Part shown: positions 14,101 through 27,669 of the stretch, one piece after another
Numbering within the stretch: the first letter of the stretch is position 1
How the letters are laid out: the number at the start of each line of letters is the position of its first letter
Source of the DNA: Henricia sp. BOLD:AAB3569
Taxonomy: Eukaryota; Echinodermata; Asteroidea; Spinulosida; Echinasteridae
NCBI GenBank assembly: GCA_037783545.1
Contig: JBBELK010001422.1
Location: 1 to 64,000, forward strand
DNA: 64,000 nucleotides
Direction of reading: 5' to 3'
Notes under the pieces: model-generated
Told to the model about the DNA's origin: nothing
What the model saw: only the letters and a program-made list of their open reading frames with translations
The model's database searches: none
Position numbers and translations under genes: made by a program

Positions 14101-17100
14101 TTTAGGACAAGTGCGCAATATAGAGTGCTTGGAGCATGCAAAATTTGAAGTTCGTCGGAAAATTTGAAGTTCGTCGGAAAATTGACCAAATTCCCGTCCC
14201 AAACTGGGCCGTGTCAACGACAGTCCGAAGGACTGAGCATGCGCACGAGTCAGGAGTACACCAAAGAGGAGTGTACAGACAGCCACGGGTTGCGGGAGCA
14301 GTCAGGAAGCCCCAACCCAGTTTTCCCTAAACTCTGAAATTTCTCTGCCATTTCCCGGCGAAAGTCTGTCAATTTTTTAGGACAAGTGCGCAATATAGAG
14401 TGCTTGGAGCATGGAAAATTTTTCGACCTCCAAATTTGCCGACGTTTGGACCACACATTGACCAAATTCCCGTCCCAAACTGGGCCGTGTCAACGACAGT
14501 CCGAAGGACTGAGCATGCGCACGAGTCAGGAGTACACCAAAGAGGAGTGTACAGACAGCCACGGGTTGCGGGAGCAGTCAGGAAGCCCCAACCCAGTTTT
14601 CCCTAAACTCTGAAATTTCTCTGCCAATTCCCGGCGAAAGTCTGTCAATTTTTTAGGACAAGTGCGCAATATAGAGTGCTTGGAGCATGCAAAATTTGAA
14701 GTTCGTCGGAAAATTTTTCGACCTCCAAATTTGCCGACGTTTGGACCACACTTTGACCAAATTCCCGTCCCAAACTGGGCCGTGTCAACGACAGTCCGAA
14801 GGACTGAGCATGCGCACGAGTCAGGAGTACACCAAAGAGGAGTGTACAGACAGCCACGGGTTGCGGGAGCAGTCAGGAAGCCCCAACCCAGTTTTCCCTA
14901 AACTCTGAAATTTCTCTGCCAATTCCCGGCGAAAGTCTGTCAATTTTTTCGGACAAGTGCGCAATATAGAGTGCTTAGAGCATGCAAAATTTGAAGTTCG
15001 TCGGAAAATTTTTCGACCTCCAAATTTGCCGACGTTTGGACCACACTTTGACCAAATTCCCGTCCCAAACTGGGCCGTGTCAACGACAGTCCGAAGGACT
15101 GACGAGCGCACGAGTCAGGAGTACACCAAAGAGGAGTGTACAGACAGCCACGGGTTGCGGGAGCAGTCAGGAAGCCCCAACCCAGTTTTCCCTAAACTCT
15201 GAAATTTCTCTGCCATTTCCCGGCGAAAGTCTGTCAATTTTTTAGGACAAGTGCGCAATATAGAGTGCTTGGAGCATGCAAAATTTGAAGTTCGTCGGAA
15301 AATTTTTCCACCTCCAAATTTGCCGACGTTAGGACCACACTTTGACCAAATTCCCGTCCCAAACTGGGCCGTGTCAACGACAGTCCGAAGGACTGAGCAT
15401 GCGCACGAGTCAGGAGTACACCAAAGAGGAGTGTACAGACAGCCACGGGTTGCGGGAGCAGTCAGGAAGCCCCAACCCAGTTTTCCCTAAACTCTGAAAT
15501 TTCTCTGCCATTTCCCGGCGAAAGTATGTCAATTTTTTAGGACAAGTGCGCAATATAGAGTGCTTGGAGCATGCAACATTTGAAGTTCGTCGGAAAATTT
15601 TTCGACCTCCAAATTTGCCGACGTTTGGACCACACTTTGACCAAATTCCCGTCCCAAACTGGGCCGTGTCAACGACAGTCCGAAGGACTGAGCATGCGCA
15701 CGAGTCAGGAGTACACCAAAGAGGAGTGTACAGACAGCCACGGGTTGCGGGAGCAGTCAGGAAGCCCCAACCCAGTTTTCCCTAAACTCTGAAATTTCTC
15801 TGCTATTTCCCGGCGAAAGTCTGTCAATTTTTTAGGACAAGTGCGCAATATAGAGTGCTTGGAGCATGCAAAATTTGAAGTTCGTCGGAAAAATTTTCGA
15901 CCTCCAAATTTGCCGACGTTTGGACCACACTTTGACCAAATTCCCGTCCCAAACTGGGCCGTGTCAACGACAGTCCGAAGGACTGAGCATGCGCACGAGT
16001 CAGGAGTACACCAAAGAGGAGTGTACAGACAGCCACGGGTTGCGGGAGCAGTCAGGAAGCCCCAACCCAGTTTTCCCTAAACTCTGAAATTTCTCTGCCA
16101 ATTCCCGGCGAAAGTCTGTCAATTTTTTAGGACAAGTGCGCAATATAGAGTGCTTGGAGCATGCAAAATTTGAAGTTCGTCGGAAAATTTTTCGACCTCC
16201 AAATTTGCCGACGTTTGGACCACACTTTGACCAAATTCCCGTCCCAAACTGGGCCGTGTCAACGACAGTCCGAAGGACTGAGCATGCGCACGAGTCAGGA
16301 GTACACCAAAGAGGAGTGTACAGACAGCCACGGGTTGCGGGAGCAGTCAGGAAGCCCCAACCCAGTTTTCCCTAAACTCTGAAATTTCTCTGCCATTTCC
16401 CGGCGAAAGTCTGTCAATTTTTTAGGACAAGTGCGCAATACAGAGTGCTTGGAGCATGCAAAATTAGAAGTTCGTCGGAAAATTTGTCGACCTCCAAATT
16501 TGCCGACGTTTGGACCACACTTTGACCAAATTCCCGTCCCAAACTGGGCCGTGTCAACGACAGTCCGAAGGACTGAGCATGCGCACGAGTCAGGAGTACA
16601 CCAAAGAGGAGTGTACAGACAGCCACGGGTTGCGGGAGCAGTCAGGAAGCCCCAACCCAGTTTTCCCTAAACTCTGAAATTTCTCTGCCAATTCCCGGCG
16701 AAAGTCTGTCAATTTTTTAGGACAAGTGCGCAATATAGAGTGCTTGGAGCATGGAAAATTTTTCGACCTCCAAATTTGCCGACGTTTGGACCACACATTG
16801 ACCAAATTCCCGTCCCAAACTGGGCCGTGTCAACGACAGTCCGAAGGACTGAGCATGCGCACGAGTCAGGAGTACACCAAAGAGGAGTGTACAGACAGCC
16901 ACGGGTTGCGGGAGCAGTCAGGAAGCCCCAACCCAGTTTTCCCTAAACTCTGAAATTTCTCTGCCAATTCCCGGCGAAAGTCTGTCAATTTTTTAGGACA
17001 AGTGCGCAATATAGAGTGCTTGGAGCATGCAAAATTTGAAGTTCGTCGGAAAATTTTTCGACCTCCAAATTTGCCGACGTTTGGACCACACTTTGACCAA

Positions 17101-17296
17101 ATTCCCGTCCCAAACTGGGCCGTGTCAACGACAGTCCGAAGGACTGAGCATGCGCACGAGTCAGGAGTACACCAAAGAGGAGTGTACAGACAGCCACGGG
17201 TTGCGGGAGCAGTCAGGAAGCCCCAACCCAGTTTTCCCTAAACTCTGAAATTTCTCTGCCATTTCCTGGCGAAAGTCTGTCAATTTTTTAGGACAA
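11182..17296 (+). repeat. Nested higher-order repeats: 1160-bp and 3775-bp spaced duplications
   Basis: The six-unit string 11,182-12,950 recurs in the same order at 14,957-16,725, offset 3775 bp. Markers in order: a unit lacking GCAT of GAGCATGCGC (reads GACGAGCGC), a TTTCCACC unit, a GCAACATTTG unit, a GGAAAAATTTTCG unit, a standard unit, and a CAATACAGAG/ATTAGAAG unit. Inside it, the four-unit string 12,066-13,225 is duplicated at once as 13,226-14,385, including a 275-bp unit with a tandem GAAGTTCGTCGGAAAATT duplication replacing part of the monomer. A two-unit string headed by another ~276-bp deletion unit (14,386) recurs at 16,726. Duplications of different sizes overlap, so the block grew in several steps. 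Confidence 0.85.
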
Positions 17297-17886
17297 GTGC
17301 GCAATATAGAGTGCTTGGAGCATGCAAAATTAGAAGTTCGTCGGAAAATTTGTCGACCTCCAAATTTGCCGACGTTTGGACCACACTTTGACCAAATTCC
17401 CGTCCCAAACTGGGCCGTGTCAACGACAGTCCGAAGGACTGAGCATGCGCACGAGTCAGGAGTACACCAAAGAGGAGTGTACAGACAGCCACGGGTTGCG
17501 GGAGCAGTCAGGAAGCCCCAACCCAGTTTTCCCTAAACTCTGAAATTTCTCTGCCATTTCCCGGCGAAAGCCTGTCATTTTTTTAGGACAAGTGCGCAAT
17601 ATAGAGTGCTTGGAGCATGCCAAATTTGAAGTTCGTCGGAAAATTTTTCGATCTCCAAATTTGCCGACGTTTGGACCACACTTTGACCAAATTCCCGTCC
17701 CAAACTGGGCCGTGTCAACGACAGTCCGAAGGACTGAGCATGCGCACGAGTCAGGAGTACACCAAAGAGGAGTGTACAGACAGCCACGGGTTGCGGGAGC
17801 AGTCAGGAAGCCCCAACCCAGTTTTCCCTAAACTCTGAAATTTCTCTGCTATTTCCCGGCGAAAGTCTGTTAATTTTTTAGGACAA

Positions 17887-20800
17887 GTGCGCAATATAGA
17901 GTGCTTGGAGCATGCAAAATTTAAAGTTCGTCGGAAAATTTTTCGACCTCCAAATCTGCCGACGTTTGGACCACACTTTGACCAAATTCCCGTCCCAAAC
18001 TGGACCGTGTCAACGACAGTCCGAAGGACTGAGCATGCGCACGAGTCAGGAGTACACCAAAGAGGAGTGCACAGACAGCCACGGGTTGCGGGAGCAGTCA
18101 GGAAGCCCCAACCCAGTTTTCCCTAAACTCTGAAATTTCTCTGCCATTTCCCGGCAAAAGTCTGTCAATTTTTTAGGACAAGTGCGCAATATAGAGTGCT
18201 TGGAGCATGCAAAATTTGAAGTTCGTCGGAAAATTTTTCGACCTCCAAATTTGCCGACGTTTGGACCACACTTTGACCAAATTCCCGTCCCAAACTGGGC
18301 CGTGTCAACGACAGTCCGAAGGACTGAGCATGCGCACGAGTCAGGAGTACACCAAAGAGGAGTGTACAGACAGCCACGGGTTGCGGGAGCAGTCAGGAAG
18401 CCCCAACCCAGTTTTCCCTAAACTGTGAAATGTCTCTGCCATTTCCCGGCGAAAGTCTGTCAATTTTTTAGGACAAGTGCGCAATATAGAGTGCTTGGAG
18501 CATGCAAAATTTGAAGTTCGTCGGAAAATGTTTCGACCTCCAAATTTGCTGACGTTTGGACCACACTTTGACCAAATTCCCGTCCCAAACTGGGCCGTGT
18601 CAACGACAGTCGGAAGGACTGAGCATGCGCACGAGTCAGGAGTACACCAAAGAGGAGTGTACAGACAGCCACGGGTTGCGGGAGCAGTCAGGAAGCCCCA
18701 ACCCAGTTTTCTCTAAACTCTGAAATTTCTCTGCCATTTCCCGGCGAAAGTCCGTCAATTTTTTAGGACAAGTGCGCAATATAGAGTTCTTGGAGCATGC
18801 AAAATTTGAAGTTCGTCGGAAAATTTTTCGACCTCCAAATTTGCCGACGTTTGGACCACACTTTGACCAAATTCCCGTCCCAAACTGGGCCGTGTCAACG
18901 ACAGTCCGAAGGACTGAGCATGCGCACGAGTCAGGAGTACACCAAAGAGGAGTGTACAGACAGCCACAGGTTGCGGGAGCAGTCAGAAAGCCCCAACCCA
19001 GTTTTCCCTAAACTCTGAAATTTCTCTGCTAATTCCCGGCGAAAGTCTGTCAATTTTTTAGGACAAGTGCGCAATATAGAGTGCTTGGAGCATGCAAAAT
19101 TTGAAGTTCGTCGGAAAATGTTTCGACCTCCAAATTTGCCGACGTTTGGACCACACTTTGACCAAATTCCCGTCCCAAACTGGGCCGTGTCAACGACAGT
19201 CCGAAGGACTGAGCATGCGCACGAGTCAGGAGTACACCAAAGAGGAGTGTACAGACAGCCACGGGTTGCGGGAGCAGTCAGGAAGCCCCAACCCAGTTTT
19301 CCCTAAACTCTGAAATTTCGCTGCCATTTCCCGGCGAAAGTCTGTCAATTTTTTAGGACAAGTGCGCAATATAGAGTGCTTGGAGCATGCAAAATTTGAA
19401 GTTCGTCAGAAAATTTTTCGACCTCCAAATTTGCCGACGTTTGGACCACACTTTGACCAAATTCCCGTCCCAAACTGGGCCGTGTCAACGACAGTCCGAA
19501 GGACTGAGCATGCGCACGAGTCAGGAGTACACCAAAGAGGAGTGTACAGACGGCCACGGGTTGCGGGAGCAGTCAGGAAGCCCCAACCCAGTTTTCCCTA
19601 AACTCTGAAATTTCTCTGCCAATTCCCGGCGAAAGTCTGTCAATTTTTTCGGACAAGTGCGCAATATAGAGTGCTTGGAGCATGCAAAATTTGAAGTTCG
19701 TCGGAAAATTTTTCCACCTCCAAATTTGCCGACGTTTGGACCACACTTTGACCAAATTCCCGTCCCAAACTGGGCCGTGTCAACGACAGTCCGAAGGACT
19801 GAGCATGCGCACGAGTCAGGAGTACACCAAAGAGGAGTGTACAGACAGCCACGGGTTGCGGGAGCAGTCAGGAAGCCCCAACCCAGTTTTCCCTAAACTC
19901 TGAAATTTCTCTGCCATTTCCCGGCGAAAGTCTGTCAATTTTTTAGGACAAGTGCGCAATATAGAGTGCTTGGAGCATGCAAAATTTGAAGTTCGTCGGA
20001 AAATTTTTCGACCTCCAAATTTGCCGACGTTTGGACCACACTTTGACCAAATTCCCGTCCCAAACTGGGCCGTGTCAACGACAGTCCGAAGGACTGAGCA
20101 TGCGCACGAGTCAGGAGTACACCAAAGAGGAGTGTACAGACAGCCACGGGTTGCGGGAGCAGTCAGGAAGCCCCAACCCAGTTTTCCCTAAACTCTGAAA
20201 TTTCTCTGCCATTTCCCGGCGAAAGTCTGTCAATTTTTTAGGACAAGTGCGCAATATAGAGTGCTTGGAGCATGCAAAATTTAAAGTTCGTCGGAAAATT
20301 TTTCGACCTCCAAATCTGCCGACGTTTGGACCACACTTTGACCAAATTCCCGTCCCAAACTGGACCGTGTCAACGACAGTCCGAAGGACTGAGCATGCGC
20401 ACGAGTCAGGAGTACACCAAAGAGGAGTGCACAGACAGCCACGGGTTGCGGGAGCAGTCAGGAAGCCCCAACCCAGTTTTCCCTAAACTCTGAAATTTCT
20501 CTGCCATTTCCCGGCAAAAGTCTGTCAATTTTTTAGGACAAGTGCGCAATATAGAGTGCTTGGAGCATGCAAAATTTGAAGTTCGTCGGAAAATTTTTCG
20601 ACCTCCAAATTTGCCGACGTTTGGACCACACTTTGACCAAATTCCCGTCCCAAACTGGGCCGTGTCAACGACAGTCCGAAGGACTGAGCATGCGCACGAG
20701 TCAGGAGTACACCAAAGAGGAGTGTACAGACAGCCACGGGTTGCGGGAGCAGTCAGGAAGCCCCAACCCAGTTTTCCCTAAACTGTGAAATGTCTCTGCC

Positions 20801-22606
20801 ATTTCCCGGCGAAAGTCTGTCAATTTTTTAGGACAAGTGCGCAATATAGAGTGCTTGGAGCATGCAAAATTTGAAGTTCGTCGGAAAATGTTTCGACCTC
20901 CAAATTTGCTGACGTTTGGACCACACTTTGACCAAATTCCCGTCCCAAACTGGGCCGTGTCAACGACAGTCGGAAGGACTGAGCATGCGCACGAGTCAGG
21001 AGTACACCAAAGAGGAGTGTACAGACAGCCACGGGTTGCGGGAGCAGTCAGGAAGCCCCAACCCAGTTTTCCCTAAACTCTGAAATGTCTCTGCCATTTC
21101 CCGGCGAAAGTCTGTCAATTTGTTAGGACAAGTGCGCAATATAGAGTGCTTGGAGCATGCAAAATTTGAAGTTCGTCGGAAAATTTTTCGACCTCCAAAT
21201 TTGCCGACGTTTGGACCACACTTTGACCAAATTCCCGTCCCAAACTGGGCCGTGTCAACGACAGTCCGAAGGACTGAGCATGCGCACGAGTCAGGAGTAC
21301 ACCAAAGAGGAGTGTACAGACAGCCACGGGTTGCGGGAGCAGTCAGGAAGCCCCAACCCAGTTTTCCCTAAACTCTGAAATTTCTCTGCCATTTCCCGGC
21401 GAAAGTCTGTCAATTTTTTAGGACAAGTGCGCAATATAGAGTGCTTGGAGCATGCAAAATTTAAAGTTCGTCGGAAAATTTTTCAACCTCCAAATCTGCC
21501 GACGTTTGGACCACACTTTGACCAAATTCCCGTCCCAAACTGGACCGTGTCAACGACAGTCCGAAGGACTGAGCATGCGCACGAGTCAGGAGTACACCAA
21601 AGAGGAGTGCACAGACAGCCACGGGTTGCGGGAGCAGTCAGGAAGCCCCAACCCAGTTTTCCCTAAACTCTGAAATTTCTCTGCCATTTCCCGGCAAAAG
21701 TCTGTCAATTTTTTAGGACAAGTGCGCAATATAGAGTGCTTGGAGCATGCAAAATTTGAAGTTCGTCGGAAAATTTTTCGACCTCCAAATTTGCCGACGT
21801 TTGGACCACACTTTGACCAAATTCCCGTCCCAAACTGGGCCGTGTCAACGACAGTCCGAAGGACTGAGCATGCGCACGAGTCAGGAGTACACCAAAGAGG
21901 AGTGTACAGACAGCCACGGGTTGCGGGAGCAGTCAGGAAGCCCCAACCCAGTTTTCCCTAAACTGTGAAATGTCTCTGCCATTTCCCGGCGAAAGTCTGT
22001 CAATTTTTTAGGACAAGTGCGCAATATAGAGTGCTTGGAGCATGCAAAATTTGAAGTTCGTCGGAAAATGTTTCGACCTCCAAATTTGCTGACGTTTGGA
22101 CCACACTTTGACCAAATTCCCGTCCCAAACTGGGCCGTGTCAACGACAGTCGGAAGGACTGAGCATGCGCACGAGTCAGGAGTACACCAAAGAGGAGTGT
22201 ACAGACAGCCACGGGTTGCGGGAGCAGTCAGGAAGCCCCAACCCAGTTTTCCCTAAACTCTGAAATGTCTCTGCCATTTCCCGGCGAAAGTCTGTCAATT
22301 TGTTAGGACAAGTGCGCAATATAGAGTGCTTGGAGCATGCAAAATTTGAAGTTCGTCGGAAAATTTTTCGACCTCCAAATTTGCCGACGTTTGGACCACA
22401 CTTTGACCAAATTCCCGTCCCAAACTGGGCCGTGTCAACGACAGTCCGAAGGACTGAGCATGCGCACGAGTCAGGAGTACACCAAAGAGGAGTGTACAGA
22501 CAGCCACGGGTTGCGGGAGCAGTCAGGAAGCCCCAACCCAGTTTTCCCTAAACTCTGAAATTTCTCTGCCATTTCCCGGCGAAAGTCTGTCAATTTTTTA
22601 GGACAA
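17887..22606 (+). repeat. Higher-order repeat: four-monomer module of 1180 bp
   Basis: Three linked variants (TTTAAAGTTCG with CTGGACCGTG, then a standard unit ending AAACTGTGAAATG, then TTTGCTGACG with CAGTCGGAAGG) occur in this order at 17,887-18,771, 20,247-21,131 and 21,427-22,311. The last two are consecutive 1180-bp four-unit modules (20,247-21,426 and 21,427-22,606) that are almost identical; one visible difference is TTTCGACC against TTTCAACC at about 21,484. The near identity marks this as one of the youngest amplifications in the window. Confidence 0.88.
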
Positions 22607-24029
22607 GTGCGCAATATAGAGTGCTTGGAGCATGCAAAATTTGAAGTTCGTCGGAAAAATTTTCGACCTCTAAATTTGCCGACGTTTGGACCACACTTTG
22701 ACCAAATTCCCGTCCCAAACTGGGGTGTGTCAACGACAGTCCGAAGGACTGAGCCTGCGCACGAGTCAGGAGTACACCAAAGAGGAGTGTACAGACAGCC
22801 ACGGTTAGCGGGAGCAGTCAGGAAGCCCCAACACAGTTTTCCCTAAACTCTGAAATTTCTCGGCCATTTCCCGGCGAAAGTCTGTCAATTTTTCAGGACG
22901 AGTGTGGAACATAGAGAGTTTGGAGCATGCAAAATTTGAAGTTTGTCGGGAAATTCCTTGACTTCCAAATTTGCCGGCATTTAGACCACACTTTGGGCAA
23001 ATTCCCGTCACAAACAGGGGTGGGTCAACGGCCGTCCAAAGGTCCGCTCACGCGCACAGACAGCCACGGTCTTCGGAGTAGGCAGGAAGTTTTCCCTACA
23101 TCCTGAAATTTCTCGGCCATTTCCCGGCGAAAGACTGTCAATTTTTCAGGACGAGTGTGGAACATAGAGAGTTTGGAGCATGCAGAATTTGAAGTTTGTC
23201 GGGAAATTCCTTGACTTCCAAATTTGCCGGCATTTAGACCACACTTTGGGAAAATTCCGGTCACAAACAGGGGTGGGTCAACGGCCGTCCAAAGGTCCGC
23301 TCACGCGCACAGACAGCCACGGTCTTTGGAGTAGGCAGGAAGTTTTCCCTACATCCTGAACTTTCTCGGCCATTTCCCGGCGAAAGTCTGTCAATTTTTC
23401 AGGACGAGTGTGGAACATAGAGAGTTTGGAGCATGCAAAATTTGAAGTTTGTAGGGAAATTCCCTGACTTCCAAATTTGCCGGCATTTAGACCACACTTT
23501 GGGCAAATTCCCGTCACAAACAGGGGTGGGTCAACGGCCGTCCAAAGGTCCGCTCACGCGCACAGACAGCCACGGTCTTAGGAGTAGGCAGGAAGTTTTC
23601 CCTACATCCTGAAATTTCTCGGCCATTTCCCGGCGAAAGTCTGTCAATTTTTCAGGACGAGTGTGGAACATAGAGAGTTTGGGGCATGCAGAATTTGAAG
23701 TTTGTCGGAAAATTCATTGACTTCCAAATTTGCCGGCATTTAGACCACACTTTGGGCAAATTCCCGTCACAAACAGGGGTGGGTCAACGGCCGTCCAAAG
23801 GTCCGCTCACGCGCACAGACAGCCACGGTCTTCGGAGTAGGCAGGAAGTTTTCCCTACCTTCTGAAATTTCTCGGCCATTTCCCGGCGAAAGTCTGTCAA
23901 TTTTTCAGGACGATTGTGGAACATAGAGAGTTTGGAGCATGCAGAATTTGAAGTTTGTCGGGAAATTCCTTGACTTCCAAATTTGCCGGCATTTAGACCA
24001 CACTTTGGGAAAATTCCGGTCACAAACAG

Positions 24030-26030
24030 GGGTGGGTCAACGGCCGTCCAAAGGTCCGCTCACGCGCACAGACAGCCACGGTCTTCGGAGTAGGCAGGAA
24101 GTTTTCCCTACATCCTGAAATTTCTCGGCGAAAGTCTGTCAATTTTTCAGGACGAGTGTGGAACATAGAGAGTTTGGAGCATGCAAAATTTGAAGTTTGT
24201 CGGGAAATTCCTTGACTTCCAAATTTGCCGGCATTTAGACCACACTTTCGGAAAATTCCCGTCACAAACAGGGGTGGGTCAACGGCCGTCCAAAGGTCCG
24301 CTCACGCGCACAGACAGCCACGGTCTTAGGAGTAGGCAGGAAGTTTTCCCTACATCCTGAAATTTCTCGGCCATTTCCCGGCGAAAGTCTGTCAATTTTT
24401 CAGGACGAGTGTGGAACATAGAGAGTTTGGAGCATGCAGAATTTGAAGTTTGTCGGGAAATTCCTCGACTTCCAAATTTGCCGGCATTTAGACCACACTT
24501 TGGGAAAATTCCGGTCACAAACAGGGGTGGGTCAACGGCCGTCCAAAGGTCCGCTCACGCGCACAGACAGCCACGGTCTTTGGAGTAGGCAGGAAGTTTT
24601 CCCTACATCCTGAACTTTCTCGGCCATTTCCCGGCGAAAGTCTGTCAATTTTTCAGGACGAGTGTGGAACATAGAGAGTTTGGAGCATGCAAAATTTAAA
24701 GTTTGTCGGGAAATTCCTTGACTTCCAAATTTGCCGGCATTTAAGACCACACTTTGGGCAAATTCCCGTCACAAACAGGGGTGGGTCAACGGCCGTCCAA
24801 AGGTCCGCTCACGCGCACAGACAGCCACGGTCTTCGGAGTAGGCAGGAAGTTTTCCCTACATCCTGAAATTTCTCGGCTATTTACCGGCAAAAGTCTGTC
24901 AATTTTTCAGGACGAGTGTGGAACATAGAGAGTTTGGAGCATGCAGAATTTGAAGTTTGTCGGGAAATTCCTTGACTTCCAAATTTGCCGGCATTTAGAC
25001 CACACTTTGGGAAAATTCCGGTCACAAACAGGGGTGGGTCAACGGCCGTCCAAAGGTCCGCTCACGCGCACAGACAGCCACGGTCTTCGGAGTAGGCAGG
25101 AAGTTTTCCCTACATCCTGAAATTTCTCGGCGAAAGTCTGTCAATTTTTCAGGACGAGTGTGGAACATAGAGAGTTTGGAGCATGCAAAATTTGAAGTTT
25201 GTCGGGAAATTCCTTGACTTCCAAATTTGCCGGCATTTAGACCACACTTTCGGAAAATTCCCGTCACAAACAGGGGTGGGTCAACGGCCGTCCAAAGGTC
25301 CGCTCACGCGCACAGACAGCCACGGTCTTAGGAGTAGGCAGGAAGTTTTCCCTACATCCTGAAATTTCTCGGCCATTTCCCGGCGAAAGTCTGTCAATTT
25401 TTCAGGACGAGTGTGGAACATAGAGAGTTTGGAGCATGCAGAATTTGAAGTTTGTCGGGAAATTCCTCGACTTCCAAATTTGCCGGCATTTAGACCACAC
25501 TTTGGGAAAATTCCGGTCACAAACAGGGGTGGGTCAACGGCCGTCCAAAGGTCCGCTCACGCGCACAGACAGCCACGGTCTTTGGAGTAGGCAGGAAGTT
25601 TTCCCTACATCCTGAACTTTCTCGGCCATTTCCCGGCGAAAGTCTGTCAATTTTTCAGGACGAGTGTGGAACATAGAGAGTTTGGAGCATGCAAAATTTG
25701 AAGTTTGTCGGGAAATTCCTTGACTTCCAAATTTGCCGGCATTTAAGACCACACTTTGGGCAAATTCCCGTCACAAACAGGGGTGGGTCAACGGCCGTCC
25801 AAAGGTCCGCTCACGCGCACAGACAGCCACGGTCTTCGGAGTAGGCAGGAAGTTTTCCCTACATCCTGAAATTTCTCGGCTATTTACCGGCAAAAGTCTG
25901 TCAATTTTTCAGGACGAGTGTGGAACATAGAGAGTTTGGAGCATGCAAAATTTGAAGTTTGTCGGGAAATTCCTTGACTTCCAAATTTGCCGGCATTTAG
26001 ACCACACTTTGGGCAAATTCCCGTCACAAA
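24030..26030 (+). repeat. Higher-order repeat in block B: 1002-bp four-monomer module, two copies
   Basis: Four consecutive monomers, including one with the 17-bp deletion, one with CTCGACTTCC, one with GCATTTAAGACC, and one ending CTATTTACCGGCAAAAG, are repeated directly 1002 bp downstream. Only a few substitutions separate the copies, for example TTTAAAGTTTG at about 24,695 against TTTGAAGTTTG at about 25,697. Confidence 0.88.
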
Positions 26031-27669
26031 CAGGGGTGGGTCAACGGCCGTCCAAAGGTCCGCTCACGCGCACAGACAGCCACGGTCTTAGGAGTAGGCA
26101 GGAAGTTTTCCCTACATCCTGAAATTTCTCGGCCATTTCCCGGCGAAAGTCTGTCAATTTTTCAGGACGAGTGTGGAACATAGAGAGTTTGGAGCATGCA
26201 GAATTTGAAGTTTGTCGGGAAATTCCTTGACTTCCAAATTTGCCGGCATTTAGACCACACTTTGGGAAAATTCCGGTCACAAACAGGGGTGGGTCAACGG
26301 CCGTCCAAAGGTCCGCTCACGCGCACAGACAGCCACGGTCTTCGGAGTAGGCAGGAAGTTTTCCCTACCTTCTGAAATTTCTCGGCCATTTCCCGGCGAA
26401 AGTCTGTCAATTTTTCAGGACGAGTGTGGAACATAGAGAGTTTGGAGCATGCAAAATTTGAAGTTTGTCGGGAAATTCCTTGACTTCCAAATTTGCCGGC
26501 ATTTAGACCACACTTTGGGCAAATTCCCGTCACAAACAGGGGTGGGTCAACGGCCGTCCAAAGGTCCGCTCACGCGCACAGACAGCCACGGTCTTCGGAG
26601 TAGGCAGGAAGTTTTCCCTACATCCTGAAATTTCTCGGCCATTTCCCGGCGAAAGTCTGTCAATTTTTCAGGACGAGTGTGGAACATAGAGAGTTTGGAG
26701 CATGCACAATTTGAAGTTTGTCGGGAAATTCCTTGACTTCCAAATTTGCCGGCATTTAGACCACACTTTGGGCAAATTCCCGTCACAAACAGGGGTGGGT
26801 CAACGGCCGTCCAAAGGTCCGCTCACGCGCACAGACAGCCACGGTCTTCGGAGTAGGCAGGAAGTTTTCCCTACATCCTGAAATTTCTCGGCGAAAGTCT
26901 GTCAATTTTTCAGGACGAGTGTGGAACATAGAGAGTTTGGAGCATGCAAAATTTGAAGTTTGTCGGGAAATTCCTTGACTTGAAAATTTGTCGGCATTTA
27001 GACCACACTTTGGGCAAATTCCCGTCACAAACAGGGGTGGGTCAACGGCCGCCCAAAGTTCCGCTCACGCGCACAGACAGCCACGGTCATCGGAGTAGGC
27101 AGGAAGTTTTCCCTACATCCTGAAATTTATCGGCCATTTCCCGGCGAAACTCTGTCAATTTTTCAGGACGAGTGTGGAACATAGAGAGTTTGGAGCATGC
27201 AAAATTTGAAGATTGTCGGGAAATTGCTTGACTTGGAAATTTGCCGGCATTTAGACCACACTTTGGGCAAATTCCAGTCACAAACAGGGGTGGGTCAACG
27301 GCCGTCCAAAGTTCCGCTCACGCGCACAGACAGCCACGGTCTTCGGAGTAGGCAGGAAGTTTTCACTACATCCTGAAATATCTCGGCCATTTCCTGGCGA
27401 AACTGTCAATTTTTCAGGACGAGTGTGGAACATAGAGTTTGGAGCATGCAAAATTTGAAGTTTGTCGGGAAATTCCTTGACTTCCAAATTTGCCGGCATT
27501 TAGACCACACTTTGGGAAAATGCCGGTCACAAACAGGGGTGGGTCAACGGCCGTCCAAAGGTCCGCTCACGCGCACAGACAGCCACGGTCTTCGGAGTAG
27601 GCAGGAAGTTTTCCGTACATCCTGAAATTTCTCGGCCATTTCCCGGCCAAAGTCTGTCAATTTTTCAGG

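Larger units (their letters stand above)
1..22886 (+). repeat. Satellite block A: ~295-bp tandem monomer, about 78 copies
   Basis: Head-to-tail monomers start at 1, 295, 590, 889, 1184 and so on to 22,607, nearly all 294-296 bp; three short types of about 275 bp lie at 10,022, 12,951/14,111 and 14,386/16,726. Each unit opens with GTGCGCAATATAGAGTG and closes with a T-run before GGACAAG. Copies differ by scattered substitutions and 1-bp indels, and variants are shared between non-adjacent units, which shows higher-order structure. The array is cut by the window start, so its true size is unknown. Short frames on both strands repeat in every unit, start with GTG as often as ATG and carry no recognisable domain; I treat them as by-products of the repeat. 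The last unit (22,607-22,886) is divergent and drifts toward the neighbouring families. Confidence 0.98.

Noticed and set aside
1..22886. The many 70-80-codon frames repeated on both strands of block A
   Set aside because: Each occurs once per monomer on both strands, is often broken by 1-bp indels without compensation, and has no known motif.
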